Counted from the stretch's first letter, positions 32,207-44,339 are shown. The stretch: DNA of 64,000 bases from Bacillus sp. REN10 (GCF_016820555.1 NZ_JADHDW010000012.1:1-64000); one strand, 5' to 3'. Notes: generated by a model from the sequence alone, not told the origin. Numbers and translations: made by a program.

Positions 32207-32677
32207 TTACCAGCGATAGTGAGCAAACGCTTTGTTTGCTTCCGCCATTTTGTGAGTATCTTCACGTTTCTTAACAGAAGCACCTGTGTTGTTAGCTGCA
32301 TCTAGAATTTCAGCAGCAAGGCGTTCTTCCATTGTTTTCTCTCCGCGAAGGCGAGAATAATTTACTAACCAGCGAAGACCAAGAGTTGTACGGCGCTCAG
32401 GGCGAACCTCAACTGGAACTTGGTAGTTAGCTCCACCTACACGGCGTGCTCTAACCTCTAATACTGGCATGATATTTTTAATTGCTTGATCGAATACTTC
32501 CATAGGGTCTTTACCCGTACGTTCGCGAATAAGATCAAATGATGCGTAAAGAATAGCTTGTGATTTACCTCTCTTACCGTCTACCATCATTTTGTTGATA
32601 AGACGAGTAACTAGCTTAGAGTTGTACATCGGATCTGGAAGTACGTCTCTTTTCGCTACAGGACCTTTACGTGGCAT
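32207..32677 (-). CDS. rpsG: 30S ribosomal protein S7 (uS7)
   Basis: A 156-residue protein that organises the 30S head and contacts E-site mRNA. Start [19 protein letters not shown] after AAAGGAGG. An in-frame start at 32695 is unlikely, as it would cover that site. Confidence 0.97.
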   Translation of the reverse strand: MPRKGPVAKRDVLPDPMYNSKLVTRLINKMMVDGKRGKSQAILYASFDLIRERTGKDPMEVFDQAIKNIMPVLEVRARRVGGANYQVPVEVRPERRTTLGLRWLVNYSRLRGEKTMEERLAAEILDAANNTGASVKKREDTHKMAEANKAFAHYRW

Positions 32678-32733
32678 TTGTTTTCCTCCTTTCAAAAGGT
32701 TGCTTTAATTTTGTTAGTTCATTGGTTTTGTAA

Positions 32734-33156
32734 TTAGTTTTTAGCTGGTTTAGGACGCTTTGTACCGTATTTAGAACGGCCTTGGCGACGACTATCAACA
32801 CCCGCAGTATCAAGCGCACCACGTACGATGTGGTAACGTACCCCTGGTAAGTCCTTCACACGTCCGCCACGGATAAGAACAACGCTGTGCTCTTGTAAGT
32901 TGTGACCGATACCAGGAATATAAGCAGTTACTTCGATACCGTTGCTTAAACGAACACGGGCATACTTACGTAAAGCTGAGTTCGGTTTTTTCGGTGTCAT
33001 TGTACCAACACGTGTACAAACTCCACGTTTTTGTGGTGAAGATACATCTGTTTGAGCTTTTTTGAAGCTGTTGTATCCTTTGTTAAGTGCTGGTGATTTA
33101 GAATTAGTAGTTTTTGATTTACGAGGTTTACGCACTAACTGATTAATAGTAGGCAT
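32734..33156 (-). CDS. rpsL: 30S ribosomal protein S12 (uS12)
   Basis: A 140-residue decoding-centre protein. The streptomycin-region lysines in [11 protein letters not shown] and [12 protein letters not shown] are in the wild-type form. Start [13 protein letters not shown] after GGGAGGATA. Confidence 0.98.
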   Translation of the reverse strand: MPTINQLVRKPRKSKTTNSKSPALNKGYNSFKKAQTDVSSPQKRGVCTRVGTMTPKKPNSALRKYARVRLSNGIEVTAYIPGIGHNLQEHSVVLIRGGRVKDLPGVRYHIVRGALDTAGVDSRRQGRSKYGTKRPKPAKN

Positions 33157-33227
33157 GTAAATATCCTCCCTTCCTTTTTTCTTAAGCCCACACATCCAGG
33201 TGGCTCATTTAAAATTAAAAACAAAGC

Positions 33228-33247
33228 TTTTGCAGTATTCTGCAAAA
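33228..33247 (-). other. hairpin between rplGB and rpsL
   Basis: Eight-base arms TTTTGCAG and CTGCAAAA around a four-base loop lie just after the stop of the L7Ae-like gene, followed by a T-rich but interrupted stretch. It may be a partial terminator. Confidence 0.5.
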
Positions 33248-33250
33248 ACA

Positions 33251-33502
33251 TTATTCACTAATAATAGCAACAGCAACTGCCTTGACATCAATTCCGCATG
33301 TTTTCCCAAGCTTTTGCATGGAATCAACATAAGTAATAGGCACTGCTTTTTTGTTCGCAAGTTCAACTATTATTTGACTAATAGCTGGGTTGGCGTCAGC
33401 AGCGAGAACTATTTCTTGCGCTTTGTTTCTTCCAAGAGCCTTCACTGTTTGTTTTGTTCCTATTTTAAGGCTTTTGGCCTTTGCTACTTTTTCATAAGAC
33501 AT
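33251..33502 (-). CDS. rplGB: L7Ae-family K-turn RNA-binding protein (YbxF-like)
   Basis: An 83-residue protein of the L7Ae/L30e/S12e/Gadd45 family that binds kink-turn RNA. GTKQTVKAL and the C-terminal LGKTCGIDVKAVAVAII are conserved with B. subtilis YbxF. First gene of the str operon. The ATG at 33502 follows GGAGGATG; ten more in-frame codons upstream overlap that site. Confidence 0.92.
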   Translation of the reverse strand: MSYEKVAKAKSLKIGTKQTVKALGRNKAQEIVLAADANPAISQIIVELANKKAVPITYVDSMQKLGKTCGIDVKAVAVAIISE

Positions 33503-33547
33503 ACGAACATCCTCCAAAGTAACAAGGTTCATAGGAGCACCTTGATT

Positions 33548-33576
33548 ATCTTATCACCGACATTTTTAAATGTCAA
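33548..33576 (-). promoter_or_regulatory. sigma-A promoter of the str operon
   Basis: Minus-strand -35 TTGACA (33571-33576) and -10 TAAGAT (33548-33553), 17 bp apart, placed between the rpoC terminator and rplGB. Confidence 0.75.
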
Positions 33577-33592
33577 CACTGAAAAATCAAAT

Positions 33593-33631
33593 ATTGTATC
33601 GGAGCCAATATTTGATTGGCTCCGATACAAT
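33593..33631 (-). terminator. terminator after rpoC
   Basis: A perfect 17-bp inverted repeat around a five-base loop, starting three bases after the rpoC stop and followed on the minus strand by a T-rich run. It separates the rpoBC transcript from the str operon. Confidence 0.88.
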
Positions 33632-33634
33632 TAC

Positions 33635-36600
33635 TTATTCTACAGTGACTGATTCTTCAGTTTTGGCTAATACCGGTTCAGATCTGCGATATCTTTGCAT
33701 ACCTGTTCCAGCCGGAACTAGTTTACCGATGATGACATTCTCTTTCAAACCAAGAAGTTCATCTCGTTTTCCTTTAATTGCCGCATCTGTAAGCACACGA
33801 GTCGTTTCTTGGAACGACGCAGCAGATAAGAATGAGTCTGTTTCAAGTGACGCTTTCGTAATACCAAGAAGAACCGGTCTTCCCGTTGCTGGCATACGGC
33901 CTTCAAGCAATGCTTTTTCGTTCGCATCTCTGAATTGATGGACATCTAACAGGCTTCCTGGTAATACATCTGTTTCACCTGCATCGATGACACGGACTTT
34001 GCGAAGCATTTGACGCACCATTACTTCGATGTGCTTGTCACCAATTTCTACCCCTTGCATACGGTATACTTTTTGTACTTCACGCAATAAATACTCTTGA
34101 ACAGAAGAAACATCTGTAATCTTTAAGTATTCTTTCGGATCAATGGAACCTTCCGTTAATTCCTGTCCGCGGACAACTTGATCGTTTACGGCCACTTTTA
34201 AGCGAGCAGTATATGGCACTGTATATGTGCGAGTTTCCACTGCACCTTGCAACACGATTTCCTGCTGGCGATCACGGCCTTCATTAATCGCTGTTACAGC
34301 ACCATCAATTTCCGAAATGACCGCTTGACCTTTAGGGTTACGCGCCTCGAATAGCTCTTGAATACGCGGTAAACCTTGAGTGATATCATCTCCGGCTACC
34401 CCACCTGTATGGAATGTACGCATCGTAAGCTGTGTTCCTGGCTCACCGATAGATTGGGCAGCAATGATACCAACTGCTTCTCCCACTTCCACTTGCTGAC
34501 CAGTTGCCAAGTTGCGACCGTAACATTTCTTACATACCCCATGACGAGTATTACAAGTAAAGGCTGAACGAATCCATACTTGTTCAACACCTGAATCAAC
34601 GATCACTTTCGCTAAGTCTTCGTCAATTAGTTCATTCTCCTTCACGAGAATAACTCCTGTTTCAGGGTGTTTAACTGTTTTTCTAGAATAACGACCAATT
34701 AGACGCTCTTCTAATGCTTCGATGATTTCTGTACCATCTTTAATCGACCCAATGAGTAAGCCGCGATCTGTTCCGCAATCATCTTCGCGAACGATCACAT
34801 CTTGAGCCACATCTACTAAACGACGAGTTAAGTAACCAGAGTCAGCTGTTTTCAGAGCTGTATCAGCAAGACCTTTACGGGCTCCATGCGTCGAGATAAA
34901 GTACTCTAATACGGTTAAGCCTTCTCGGAAGCTTGATTTGATTGGTAACTCAATGATTCGACCAGCCGGGTTGGCCATCAAACCACGCATTCCTGCAAGC
35001 TGCGTAAAGTTAGATGCGTTACCACGGGCTCCAGAGTCACTCATCATGAAGATTGGGTTGCGTTTGTCTAGGGAAGCCATTAGCTTGCCTTGAATAATGT
35101 CTTTCGCTGCACTCCAGATAGAGATGACACGATCATAACGCTCGTCTTCAGTGATGAGACCGCGTCTGAATTGCTTCATGACGTTATCTACTTTACTTTG
35201 AGCTTCTTGAAGAATTTGTTCTTTTTCTCCTAATACAACGATGTCTGCTACACCGACTGTAATACCTGCTTTAGTTGAGTATTTAAAACCTAAGTCTTTC
35301 ATGCGATCAAGCATTTTTGATGTTTCTGTGATCTTAAACTTTTTAAACACTTCAGCAATGATATTACCGAGAATTTTCTTCTTAAACGGAGCAACTAGCT
35401 CTTGTTTTTGAATATGTTCTTTGACATTCACTGTAGGATGAACGAAATATTTCTCTGGTGTTTTCACTTCCAAGTTCGTTCCTGTTGGTTCATTGATGTA
35501 CGGGAAGGAATCAGGAAGGATTTCGTTAAAGATTAATTTCCCTACAGTCGTGATTAGCAACATTTTTCTTTGCTCATCCGTAAATGTTTCATTGCTTAAA
35601 GAAGATGTTGCGATCGCGATACGTGTATGAAGGTGAACATATCCGTTTTGGTATGCAATTAACGCTTCATTTGTATCTTTAAAGATCATACCTTCTCCAA
35701 TCGCACCTTCGCGCTCAAGAGTTAAGTAATAGTTACCTAATACCATATCCTGTGAAGGAGTTACAACTGGTTTTCCATCCTTAGGATTTAGGATGTTTTG
35801 GGCAGCAAGCATAAGCATGCGAGCTTCCGCTTGAGCTTCTGCTGATAAAGGAACGTGAACAGCCATTTGGTCACCATCGAAGTCCGCATTGTACGCTGTA
35901 CAAACGAGCGGATGAAGACGAATCGCACGTCCTTCAACTAATGTTGGCTCGAACGCCTGAATACCTAAGCGGTGAAGCGTTGGGGCACGGTTAAGAAGAA
36001 CCGGATGCTCTCTAATGACTTCTTCAAGCACATCCCACACTTCCGGATGTACGCGCTCAATTTTACGCTTAGCGCTCTTAATATTATGAGCTAATCCCTT
36101 TTCAACAAGTTCTTTCATAACGAACGGTTTAAACAACTCTAAAGCCATTTCTTTCGGAAGTCCGCATTGATACATTTTCAAGTTAGGACCTACAACGATA
36201 ACGGAACGACCAGAATAGTCAACACGTTTACCTAATAAGTTTTGACGGAAACGTCCTTGCTTCCCTTTCAGCATATGCGAAAGAGATTTAAGAGGGCGGT
36301 TACCCGGGCCTGTAACTGGGCGGCCGCGACGTCCGTTGTCAATTAAAGCATCGACCGCTTCTTGCAGCATGCGCTTCTCATTTTGCACGATGATGCTCGG
36401 TGCACCTAAATCTAACAAACGTTTTAAACGGTTGTTACGGTTAATCACACGGCGATATAAATCATTTAAATCCGATGTCGCAAAACGACCACCGTCTAAT
36501 TGAACCATCGGGCGCAATTCTGGCGGGATAACCGGAAGTACATCCAAAATCATCCAATCAGGACTGTTGCCTGAATGACGGAATGCTTCAATGACTTCAA

Positions 36601-37228
36601 GACGCTTAATCGCTCTTGTACGGCGTTGTCCTTGTGCACTCTTCAGTTCTTCTTTCAGAACCTCTACTTCTTTTTCAAGGTCAATGTCTGCAAGAAGCTT
36701 TTTAATAGCTTCTGCTCCCATAGACGCTTGGAATTTATTGCCGTATTTATCGCGGTAAGCGCGGTATTCTTTTTCAGATAAGAGCTGTTTCTTTTCTAAT
36801 GAAGTATCTCCCGCTTCTGTTACAACATAAGAAGCAAAGTAAATGACTTCTTCAAGAGAACGCGGAGACATGTCTAACACAAGTCCCATACGGCTTGGGA
36901 TCCCTTTGAAATACCAAATATGTGACACTGGAGCAGCCAGTTCAATATGACCCATGCGCTCGCGGCGAACTTTTGCCTTTGTTACCTCTACGCCACAACG
37001 GTCACATACCACACCTTTATAGCGCACTCTTTTATATTTTCCACAATGACATTCCCAGTCTTTTGTTGGTCCGAAAATACGCTCACAAAATAAACCATCT
37101 TTTTCTGGTTTTAATGTACGATAGTTGATCGTTTCTGGTTTTTTGACCTCTCCAAAAGACCAAGATCGAATTTTATCCGGTGATGCTAAACCGATTTTCA
37201 TATATTCGAAGTTATTAACATCTAGCAA
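33635..37228 (-). CDS. rpoC: DNA-directed RNA polymerase subunit beta'
   Basis: A 1197-residue catalytic subunit. The N-terminal zinc ribbon (CHCGKYK and CDRCG) is near residue 60, the magnesium-binding active site [14 protein letters not shown] near 445, and the second zinc site ([17 protein letters not shown]) near 810-890. The lid, rudder and bridge-helix regions are of normal length. The start is TTG at 37228 after GGGAGGTAGG, as in B. subtilis. Confidence 0.98.
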   Translation of the reverse strand: MLDVNNFEYMKIGLASPDKIRSWSFGEVKKPETINYRTLKPEKDGLFCERIFGPTKDWECHCGKYKRVRYKGVVCDRCGVEVTKAKVRRERMGHIELAAPVSHIWYFKGIPSRMGLVLDMSPRSLEEVIYFASYVVTEAGDTSLEKKQLLSEKEYRAYRDKYGNKFQASMGAEAIKKLLADIDLEKEVEVLKEELKSAQGQRRTRAIKRLEVIEAFRHSGNSPDWMILDVLPVIPPELRPMVQLDGGRFATSDLNDLYRRVINRNNRLKRLLDLGAPSIIVQNEKRMLQEAVDALIDNGRRGRPVTGPGNRPLKSLSHMLKGKQGRFRQNLLGKRVDYSGRSVIVVGPNLKMYQCGLPKEMALELFKPFVMKELVEKGLAHNIKSAKRKIERVHPEVWDVLEEVIREHPVLLNRAPTLHRLGIQAFEPTLVEGRAIRLHPLVCTAYNADFDGDQMAVHVPLSAEAQAEARMLMLAAQNILNPKDGKPVVTPSQDMVLGNYYLTLEREGAIGEGMIFKDTNEALIAYQNGYVHLHTRIAIATSSLSNETFTDEQRKMLLITTVGKLIFNEILPDSFPYINEPTGTNLEVKTPEKYFVHPTVNVKEHIQKQELVAPFKKKILGNIIAEVFKKFKITETSKMLDRMKDLGFKYSTKAGITVGVADIVVLGEKEQILQEAQSKVDNVMKQFRRGLITEDERYDRVISIWSAAKDIIQGKLMASLDKRNPIFMMSDSGARGNASNFTQLAGMRGLMANPAGRIIELPIKSSFREGLTVLEYFISTHGARKGLADTALKTADSGYLTRRLVDVAQDVIVREDDCGTDRGLLIGSIKDGTEIIEALEERLIGRYSRKTVKHPETGVILVKENELIDEDLAKVIVDSGVEQVWIRSAFTCNTRHGVCKKCYGRNLATGQQVEVGEAVGIIAAQSIGEPGTQLTMRTFHTGGVAGDDITQGLPRIQELFEARNPKGQAVISEIDGAVTAINEGRDRQQEIVLQGAVETRTYTVPYTARLKVAVNDQVVRGQELTEGSIDPKEYLKITDVSSVQEYLLREVQKVYRMQGVEIGDKHIEVMVRQMLRKVRVIDAGETDVLPGSLLDVHQFRDANEKALLEGRMPATGRPVLLGITKASLETDSFLSAASFQETTRVLTDAAIKGKRDELLGLKENVIIGKLVPAGTGMQRYRRSEPVLAKTEESVTVE

Positions 37229-37333
37229 GGGGCCTACCTCCCTTTCAGTCTACAGGTTTTACCCAAGATCGCTTAGTTGCTTTTAGTCAAGATAGCCGGA
37301 GAAGCCCGCATAAGACTTCTCCGGCATCATTAA

Positions 37334-40300
37334 TTAATCCGTTGAACTTACTTTTTCAGTTTCTGTTTCTTCAGGGGCAATATTTAATGTATCTGCCTGC
37401 TGAATATCATCTTCATCTTCTAAATCACGCATTTCAATTTCTTGATCGTCTCCAGACATGATCTTCACGTCCATACCTAAACTTTGAAGCTCTTTAATTA
37501 AAACTTTAAACGACTCTGGAACGCCTGGTTCTGGAACATTTTCACCTTTAACAATCGCTTCATATGTTTTTACACGACCAACAATATCATCCGATTTCAC
37601 AGTAAGAATTTCTTGAAGTGTATAAGCAGCTCCGTATGCTTCGAGCGCCCAAACCTCCATCTCTCCGAAACGCTGACCACCAAACTGAGCTTTACCACCC
37701 AGCGGCTGCTGTGTAACAAGAGAGTAAGGTCCAGTTGAACGAGCATGAAGCTTATCATCAACCATGTGGGCTAATTTGATCATGTACATAATTCCAACTG
37801 ATACACGGTTATCGAACGGCTCTCCGCTTCGACCGTCATAAAGAACTGTTTTCGCGTCACGAGACATTCCCGCTTCTTCAATTGTCTCCCATACATCATC
37901 TTCTGTCGCACCATCAAATACCGGTGTAGCAACATGGATACCAAGGTATCTAGCTGCCATTCCAAGATGAAGTTCAAGCACCTGTCCGATGTTCATACGA
38001 GAAGGTACCCCTAACGGGTTTAACATGATATCGATTGGTGTACCATCTGGTAAGAAAGGCATATCTTCTTCTGGTAAAATACGAGAGATTACCCCTTTGT
38101 TACCATGTCGTCCGGCCATTTTATCCCCTTCAGAAATTTTACGCTTCTGAACGATATAAACACGAACAAGCTGGTTTACACCCGGAGGAAGTTCATCCCC
38201 GTCTTCACGGTTGAATACTTTTACATCAAGAATAATTCCGCCTCCGCCATGCGGAACGCGAAGAGATGTATCGCGCACTTCACGTGCTTTCTCACCGAAG
38301 ATTGCATGTAATAGACGCTCTTCAGCTGTAAGTTCTGTAACCCCTTTTGGCGTTACTTTACCTACAAGCAGGTCTCCATCTTTGACTTCTGCTCCTACAC
38401 GAATGATTCCACGCTCATCTAGATTGCGAAGCGCGTCTTCACCTACGTTAGGAATATCGCGAGTGATTTCTTCAGGTCCTAATTTCGTATCTCGAGACTC
38501 TGATTCGTACTCTTCAATATGAATAGATGTATACACATCATCTTTCACAAGTCTTTCACTCATGATGATGGCATCTTCATAGTTATAACCATCCCATGTC
38601 ATAAATCCGACCATTACGTTACGGCCAAGGGCAAGCTCACCTTTTTCCATTGATGGACCATCAGCAAGGATTTCCCCGTTTGTCACGCGATCGCCAACAC
38701 TCACAATTGGGCGTTGATTATAGCATGTTCCTTGGTTAGAACGAATAAACTTCAGTAAACGATATTTATCAAGGTTTCCTTTAACCTCTTGTCCGTCGAT
38801 TTCTTGAATGCGACGAACCCAAATTTCACGGGATTCAACATGCTCAACGATACCTTCATGTTTACAAATGACAGCAGCACCAGAGTCTTTTCCTGATACA
38901 TACTCCATTCCTGTTCCTACAATCGGAGCTTCCGGCTGCATTAATGGAACAGCCTGACGTTGCATGTTCGCTCCCATTAAGGCACGGTTGGAGTCATCAT
39001 TTTCTAAGAATGGAATACATGCCGTTGCGGCGGAAACAACCTGTTTAGGTGAAACGTCCATGTAATCTACACGTTCGCGTTTAACGACTGTGTTTTCCCC
39101 GCGGAAACGGGCAACCACTTCCTCTTCAAGGAATGAACCGTCTTCAGCTAAAGGTACGTTCGCCTGAGCAACAACATAGTTATCTTCTTCGTCAGCCGTT
39201 AAGTAATCAATTCGACTCGTTACTTTTCCTGTTTCTGGATCTACCCGACGATATGGTGTTTCAATAAAACCAAATCGGTTCACTTTTGCATAAGATGATA
39301 AAGAGTTGATCAGTCCGATGTTTGGACCCTCCGGCGTTTCAATCGGACACATACGGCCGTAGTGAGAATAGTGAACGTCACGCACTTCAAAGCCTGCGCG
39401 CTCCCTTGTTAAACCACCAGGTCCTAACGCTGATAGACGGCGCTTATGCGTCAATTCAGCTAGCGGATTCGTTTGGTCCATGAACTGAGAAAGCTGAGAG
39501 CTTCCAAAGAACTCTTTTATAGATGCAATAACCGGGCGAATATTAATTAATTGTTGCGGCGTGATCGTATTTGTGTCTTGGATCGACATTCTTTCACGAA
39601 CAACACGCTCCATACGTGATAAACCAATACGGAATTGGTTTTGAAGCAGTTCACCGACAGAACGAAGGCGACGATTACCTAAATGGTCAATATCGTCCGT
39701 ATTTCCTACTCCGTAAAGAAGGTTAAAGAAATAACCAATAGAAGAAATGATATCTGCCGGAGTGATGTGTTTGACATCAAACTCAGGGAAACCATTACCA
39801 ATGACGTTGATTACTTTTTCTTCTTCACTGTTTGGAGCATAGATTTTAATCGATTGAACAACGATATCTTCCTCTACGACACCACCGGATTGACGGAATG
39901 TTTTAAACCCTGCCCCGCTTTCAAGGTAAGGAATAATTTTGTCTAGTGTACGGCGGTCAAGAAGAGTACCTGCTTCGGCGATAATTTCACCTGTTTCTGG
40001 ATCCGCAAGCGTTTCAGCTAAACGTTGACCAAACAAACGGTTTTTCGTATGAAGCTTCTTATTGATTTTGTATCTTCCTACACTTGCTAAGTCATATCGT
40101 TTTGGATCAAAGAAACGAGAGATCAGCAAGCTCTTTGCATTTTCAACAGTTGGCGGTTCACCCGGGCGAAGACGCTCATAAATTTCAATTAGCGCTTTTT
40201 CCGTGCTTTCCGTATTGTCTTTTTCAAGCGTGTTGCGAATGTATTCATTATCGCCGATTAGATCGATGATTTCTTGATCAGAGCCAAACCCTAGAGCACG

Positions 40301-40888
40301 AAGCAATACCGTAATTGGTAATTTGCGTGTTCGGTCTATGCGGACATAAACAATGTCCTTTGCATCTGTCTCATATTCGAGCCAAGCACCACGGTTTGGG
40401 ATCACGGTAGCAGTAAAGCCTTTCTTCCCGTTCTTATCCAATTTTCCGTTGTAATACACACTCGGAGAACGGACTAACTGGGAAACGATAACGCGTTCTG
40501 CTCCATTGATAATGAATGTTCCTGTTTCAGTCATAAGCGGAAAATCGCCCATGAACACTTCTTGGTCTTTCACTTCACCAGTCTCTTTGTTTAAAAGACG
40601 GACTTTCACTCGAAGCGGAGCCGAATATGTTACATCGCGCTCCTTAGACTCGTCGACTGGATACTTCGGTTCGCCAAGACTATAATCGATAAATTCCAAT
40701 GCAAGATTACCAGTGAAATCTTCAATAGGAGAAATATCCTGAAACATCTCTCTTAAGCCCTCATCAAGAAACCATTGATAGGAGGATGTTTGGATTTCAA
40801 TAAGATTTGGTAATTCTAAAACTTCGCTAATACGTGCATAACTTCTACGTTGGCGGTGTCGTCCATACTGAACTAGTTGACCTGTCAA
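37334..40888 (-). CDS. rpoB: DNA-directed RNA polymerase subunit beta
   Basis: A 1184-residue subunit. The rifampicin region reads [17 protein letters not shown] then [13 protein letters not shown], the wild-type form. The C-terminal region includes [20 protein letters not shown] place the start at the TTG at 40888, three codons inside a GTG at 40897, because GAGGGGTGA precedes it and B. subtilis uses the same site. Followed by rpoC after 105 bp. Confidence 0.98.
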   Translation of the reverse strand: MTGQLVQYGRHRQRRSYARISEVLELPNLIEIQTSSYQWFLDEGLREMFQDISPIEDFTGNLALEFIDYSLGEPKYPVDESKERDVTYSAPLRVKVRLLNKETGEVKDQEVFMGDFPLMTETGTFIINGAERVIVSQLVRSPSVYYNGKLDKNGKKGFTATVIPNRGAWLEYETDAKDIVYVRIDRTRKLPITVLLRALGFGSDQEIIDLIGDNEYIRNTLEKDNTESTEKALIEIYERLRPGEPPTVENAKSLLISRFFDPKRYDLASVGRYKINKKLHTKNRLFGQRLAETLADPETGEIIAEAGTLLDRRTLDKIIPYLESGAGFKTFRQSGGVVEEDIVVQSIKIYAPNSEEEKVINVIGNGFPEFDVKHITPADIISSIGYFFNLLYGVGNTDDIDHLGNRRLRSVGELLQNQFRIGLSRMERVVRERMSIQDTNTITPQQLINIRPVIASIKEFFGSSQLSQFMDQTNPLAELTHKRRLSALGPGGLTRERAGFEVRDVHYSHYGRMCPIETPEGPNIGLINSLSSYAKVNRFGFIETPYRRVDPETGKVTSRIDYLTADEEDNYVVAQANVPLAEDGSFLEEEVVARFRGENTVVKRERVDYMDVSPKQVVSAATACIPFLENDDSNRALMGANMQRQAVPLMQPEAPIVGTGMEYVSGKDSGAAVICKHEGIVEHVESREIWVRRIQEIDGQEVKGNLDKYRLLKFIRSNQGTCYNQRPIVSVGDRVTNGEILADGPSMEKGELALGRNVMVGFMTWDGYNYEDAIIMSERLVKDDVYTSIHIEEYESESRDTKLGPEEITRDIPNVGEDALRNLDERGIIRVGAEVKDGDLLVGKVTPKGVTELTAEERLLHAIFGEKAREVRDTSLRVPHGGGGIILDVKVFNREDGDELPPGVNQLVRVYIVQKRKISEGDKMAGRHGNKGVISRILPEEDMPFLPDGTPIDIMLNPLGVPSRMNIGQVLELHLGMAARYLGIHVATPVFDGATEDDVWETIEEAGMSRDAKTVLYDGRSGEPFDNRVSVGIMYMIKLAHMVDDKLHARSTGPYSLVTQQPLGGKAQFGGQRFGEMEVWALEAYGAAYTLQEILTVKSDDIVGRVKTYEAIVKGENVPEPGVPESFKVLIKELQSLGMDVKIMSGDDQEIEMRDLEDEDDIQQADTLNIAPEETETEKVSSTD

Positions 40889-40964
40889 CTGATTCACCCC
40901 TCAAATCAAGCGTTTTAGTTGCCTATATATTCCTTATAGTAGACGAACAGTCTATTCTATAAGA

Positions 40965-40995
40965 CAAAAAGAAAAAGGGTTTTTCAAAGAAAACC
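40965..40995 (-). terminator. possible weak terminator between rsmC and rpoB
   Basis: On the minus strand GGTTTT and AAAACC form a short stem followed by two T5 runs. It lies in the 232-bp gap upstream of rpoB and may act as an attenuator. Closer to rpoB, TAGAC and GTCTA can form another small hairpin (near 40940). Confidence 0.45.
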
Positions 40996-41120
40996 TCATT
41001 TTTTCACATAATGAACTATTATTTTTTCATTGTTCCCATCTACTAAAAAAATCATACATCATTTTCGAGAAAATGGACACAAATATTATATTGGCATTTT
41101 ATAATAATATCATAGAGATT

Positions 41121-41732
41121 TTAGTCAGTCAATGCTTTTTCCGCTTTAAGAATGTAATATCCTTTGGAGCGTTCCACCGTTTCCACTTCACCAAACAAAT
41201 TCTCTAATTCCTTCATAGCTGATGGAGCCCCTTGCTTCTTTTGGATCACAACCCAAAGCTGCCCTCCCACTGCTAACTTTTGAAAACTTTGACGAAAAAT
41301 ATCCATCACTACTTGTTTACCCGCACGAATAGGTGGGTTCGTTAAAATAGCAGCAAATTGATTTTCTGTTACAGCTTCTAAACGGTCACTCTCGTAAATG
41401 ATCGTATTGTTAATTCGATTCAACTCCGCATTATCTTGCGCCAAAGCGAGCGCTCGCCGGTTGACATCAACCATATGAACAAGGCGTTTAGGACATGCCG
41501 AAGCAACCGATAAACCAATAGGACCATAACCGCACCCAACATCAAGCAATGGACCTTCTATTTCAGGTAGATTAAACTGTTCAATCAACAAACGGGAGCC
41601 AAAGTCTACTTCTTTTTTCGAAAAAACCCCTGTATCTGTTTTAAAACGAAACACTTTATTTTTTAGTGTATATTCCCAATATATCGGGTTACTTTCACTT
41701 TCAGGAGTTGACGAATAATAATGATTTGCCAT
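41121..41732 (-). CDS. class I SAM-dependent methyltransferase, RsmC-like (YbxB)
   Basis: A 203-residue methyltransferase of the RsmC/RlmG type, with the SAM-binding motif LLDVGCGYGPIGL and the catalytic NPPIRAGK. Relatives methylate guanine in 16S rRNA; the exact target here is not proven. The ATG at 41732 follows GGAGGGATC. Lies between rplL and rpoB as in B. subtilis ybxB. Confidence 0.88.
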   Translation of the reverse strand: MANHYYSSTPESESNPIYWEYTLKNKVFRFKTDTGVFSKKEVDFGSRLLIEQFNLPEIEGPLLDVGCGYGPIGLSVASACPKRLVHMVDVNRRALALAQDNAELNRINNTIIYESDRLEAVTENQFAAILTNPPIRAGKQVVMDIFRQSFQKLAVGGQLWVVIQKKQGAPSAMKELENLFGEVETVERSKGYYILKAEKALTD

Positions 41733-41842
41733 GCAGATCCCTCCAATCATCTTCCAACGAGGCGACTGCTCAAGTGCTATTTGCACACGAAAGCCTTAGC
41801 CACTTTCATTTAACCAAAGTTCCACTAAAGATGCAAAAACAA

Positions 41843-41870
41843 AACAAAAGCTCGCTGGATTCAGCGAGCC
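41843..41870 (-). terminator. terminator after rplL
   Basis: Minus-strand GCTCGCTG and CAGCGAGC pair around a four-base loop and are followed by TTTTGTTTTG. It lies 23 bp after the rplL stop; partial read-through would feed rsmC and rpoBC. Confidence 0.85.
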
Positions 41871-41892
41871 CTTGTTGCCTATTATTACTTTA

Positions 41893-42258
41893 TTACTTAA
41901 CTTCTACGCCAGCGCCAACTTCTTCAAGTTTAGCTTTGATTTCTTCAGCTTCTTCTTTAGAAGCGCCTTCTTTAAGTGCTTTTGGAGTGTTGTCAACAAG
42001 TTCTTTCGCTTCTTTAAGACCAAGACCTGTGATTTCACGAACAACTTTGATAACTTTGATTTTTTGTGCACCAGCATCAGTAAGTACAACGTCAAAATCA
42101 GTTTTCTCAGCAGCAGCGTCTCCACCAGCAGCGCCACCAACCATTGCTACAGGAGCAGCAGCAGTTACACCAAACTCTTCTTCAATAGCTTTTACTAAGT
42201 CGTTTAATTCAAGAACGGACATTTCTTTAATCGCATCAATGATTTGCTCTTTAGTCAT
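41893..42258 (-). CDS. rplL: 50S ribosomal protein L7/L12 (bL12)
   Basis: A 121-residue stalk protein. It has an N-terminal dimerisation domain, an Ala-rich hinge ([18 protein letters not shown]) and a C-terminal factor-binding domain with [20 protein letters not shown]. Multiple copies recruit translation GTPases to the ribosome. Confidence 0.97.
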   Translation of the reverse strand: MTKEQIIDAIKEMSVLELNDLVKAIEEEFGVTAAAPVAMVGGAAGGDAAAEKTDFDVVLTDAGAQKIKVIKVVREITGLGLKEAKELVDNTPKALKEGASKEEAEEIKAKLEEVGAGVEVK

Positions 42259-42324
42259 TATAAATTTCCTCCTTAATTTTTACATTATGTTTTATTAGTT
42301 TAGGCAGTCGCTAAATAGATTAGC

Positions 42325-42825
42325 TTACGCGCCTTGTTCTTCTTTTTGTTCTGCAACAGCTTTTGTTGCAAGAGCAAAGTTGCGCATAGGAGCTTGCAAT
42401 ACGCTGAGTAGCATAGAAAGAAGTCCTTCGCGTGATGGAAGTTCAGCAAGAGCTTTAACTTCTTCAACAGACATAACGTTTCCTTCAAGTACACCTGCTT
42501 TGATTTCTAACGCTTCATGCTTTTTCGCAAATTCGTTAAGAATTTTAGCTGGTGCAATCACATCTTCTGCACTGAACGCGATCGCATTTGGACCTGTAAG
42601 AGATTCTTCTAAACCAGAGATCTCTGCCATTTCAGCCGCGCGGCGAGTTAACGTATTTTTGAATACTTTGAACTCAACACCCGCTTCACGAAGTTGCTTA
42701 CGAAGTTCTGTTACTTCACCTACTGTTAATCCACGGTAGTCTACTACAACTGTAGTCGCACTATTTTTGAATTTCTCAGCGATTTCGGTAACTAACTGTT
42801 TCTTTTGTTCAATTACACTGCTCAT
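42325..42825 (-). CDS. rplJ: 50S ribosomal protein L10 (uL10)
   Basis: A 166-residue stalk base protein that binds 23S rRNA and carries L7/L12 dimers on its C-terminal helix. It is expected to repress its own mRNA through the leader just upstream. AGGAGGTG precedes the ATG. Confidence 0.97.
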   Translation of the reverse strand: MSSVIEQKKQLVTEIAEKFKNSATTVVVDYRGLTVGEVTELRKQLREAGVEFKVFKNTLTRRAAEMAEISGLEESLTGPNAIAFSAEDVIAPAKILNEFAKKHEALEIKAGVLEGNVMSVEEVKALAELPSREGLLSMLLSVLQAPMRNFALATKAVAEQKEEQGA

Positions 42826-43050
42826 CTTTACACCTCCTGTAGATTTCTCCGAAAAAGAACAATCGATCTTTTTCGCTTTACCTTGTCATTCATACCTCAA
42901 AGCAAGTAAAAACCTCCACGCTTTGCAGACATGGAGGCACGAAAAGTACAGCAAGATGCTACACTATATATATTCGTATTACCTCGGCGGGAAATTAAGC
43001 TATAAAAGCCCCTGCTGTCTACGGTATAAATGTTAAATTTATTTTGCAAC
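42826..43050 (-). ncRNA. L10 leader (cis-regulatory ribosomal leader)
   Basis: A leader of about 225 bases precedes rplJ. It contains a clear attenuator hairpin (42904-42937) and a later GAAAAAGATC/GTTCTTTTTC hairpin before the ribosome binding site. The layout matches the L10 leader of Bacillus, where L10(L12)4 binding favours termination. Confidence 0.8.
42904..42937 (-). terminator. attenuator within the L10 leader
   Basis: On the minus strand CCTCCA and TGGAGG pair (extendable by G-C and wobble pairs) and are followed by a T5 run, forming an intrinsic terminator about 70 bases before rplJ. Confidence 0.75.
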
Positions 43051-43057
43051 ATATTGT

Positions 43058-43086
43058 ATTCTATCAAATACAATTCTGATTGTCAA
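43058..43086 (-). promoter_or_regulatory. sigma-A promoter of rplJ-rplL
   Basis: Minus-strand -35 TTGACA (43081-43086) and -10 TAGAAT (43058-43063), spacer 17 bp, beginning directly after the rplA stop. Confidence 0.85.
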
Positions 43087-43090
43087 CTTA

Positions 43091-43789
43091 TTATTTTACA
43101 GTTACAGATGCTGGATCTACTTTGATGCCAGGAGCCATTGTTGAAGTAATCGTTACATTCTTCATGTATGTTCCTTTAGCTGCTGCTGGCTTCACTTTCA
43201 TCATTGTATCAAAAATTGTGTTGAAGTTTTCAACTAATTTTTCGTTTTCGAATGATACTTTACCGATTGGCACATGAATGTTACCAGCTTTATCAACACG
43301 GTATTCTACTTTACCAGCTTTGATTTCTGCAACAGCTTTCGTTACATCAAATGTAACTGTTCCAGTTTTCGGGTTTGGCATTAAGCCTTTAGGTCCAAGC
43401 ACACGACCAAGCTTACCAACTTCACCCATCATGTCAGGAGTAGCCACGATTACATCAAATTCGAACCAACCTTGTTGGATTTTGTTGATGTAGTCAGCAT
43501 CGCCAACATAGTCAGCACCTGCTGCTTCTGCTTCTTTCGCTTTTTCACCTTTAGCGAATACTAAAACTTTTTGAGTTTTACCAGTTCCGTTCGGAAGAAC
43601 AACTGCTCCACGGATTTGTTGGTCTGCTTTCTTCGGGTCAACACCTAAACGGAAAGCAACCTCTACTGTTGCATCAAATTTCGCAAAGTTTGTTTTCTTT
43701 ACTAACTCAACTGCTTCTTCAATCGCATAAGCTGTTGAACGGTCAACAAGCTTCGCTGCTTCTTGAAATTTTTTACCTTTTTTAGCCAT
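43091..43789 (-). CDS. rplA: 50S ribosomal protein L1 (uL1)
   Basis: A 232-residue protein of the mobile L1 stalk that guides tRNA out of the E site. The [18 protein letters not shown] motif is intact. Follows rplK with a 124-bp gap that holds a hairpin. Confidence 0.97.
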   Translation of the reverse strand: MAKKGKKFQEAAKLVDRSTAYAIEEAVELVKKTNFAKFDATVEVAFRLGVDPKKADQQIRGAVVLPNGTGKTQKVLVFAKGEKAKEAEAAGADYVGDADYINKIQQGWFEFDVIVATPDMMGEVGKLGRVLGPKGLMPNPKTGTVTFDVTKAVAEIKAGKVEYRVDKAGNIHVPIGKVSFENEKLVENFNTIFDTMMKVKPAAAKGTYMKNVTITSTMAPGIKVDPASVTVK

Positions 43790-43841
43790 TATTAAAAATC
43801 CTCCTTATGTGGTTTTAGCGGAATAACCTCCCACGAATAAA

Positions 43842-43883
43842 GGTTGCGAGTGAAGTATATTTGACTACATCCACATCGCAACC
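43842..43883 (-). other. inverted repeat between rplK and rplA
   Basis: Eight-base arms GGTTGCGA and TCGCAACC flank 26 bases that can pair further in part. No T-run follows. Its place just before rplA makes a role in L1 autoregulation or mRNA processing conceivable, but I have no direct evidence. Confidence 0.55.
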
Positions 43884-43913
43884 CTCGAACAACAACTTCA
43901 ACTAGACTAACAA

Positions 43914-44339
43914 TTAGTCTTCAATCACAATACCCATGCTGCGGGCAGTACCTTCAACCATGCGCATAGCTGCTTCAACGCTAGCTGCATTAAGGTCAGG
44001 CATTTTTGTTTCAGCGATTTCGCGAACTTTATCACGCTTCACTGTTGCTACTTTATTGCGGTTAGGTTCACCAGAACCAGACTCGATACCTGCTGCTTTC
44101 TTAAGAAGTACAGCAGCTGGCGGAGTTTTTGTGATAAATGTAAATGAACGGTCTTCAAATACCGAAATTTCAACCGGAATGATTAAACCAGCTTGATCCG
44201 CAGTACGAGCATTAAATTCTTTACAGAATCCCATGATGTTAACACCAGCTTGACCAAGTGCAGGACCTACCGGTGGCGCAGGATTAGCTTTACCTGCAGG
44301 AATTTGCAACTTAACAACTTTAATAACTTTTTTAGCCAC
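43914..44339 (-). CDS. rplK: 50S ribosomal protein L11 (uL11)
   Basis: A 141-residue protein of the GTPase-associated centre, also needed for RelA activation. The [20 protein letters not shown] segment is conserved. GTG start at 44339 after AAGGAGGTG, giving exact family length; an in-frame extension upstream covers the ribosome binding site. Confidence 0.97.
   Translation of the reverse strand: MAKKVIKVVKLQIPAGKANPAPPVGPALGQAGVNIMGFCKEFNARTADQAGLIIPVEISVFEDRSFTFITKTPPAAVLLKKAAGIESGSGEPNRNKVATVKRDKVREIAETKMPDLNAASVEAAMRMVEGTARSMGIVIED

Noticed and set aside
41666-42298. A 210-codon plus-strand open frame opposite rplL and the start of rsmC
   Set aside because: The Ala/Ser-rich translation simply mirrors the rplL hinge on the other strand, and it runs through the rplL terminator.
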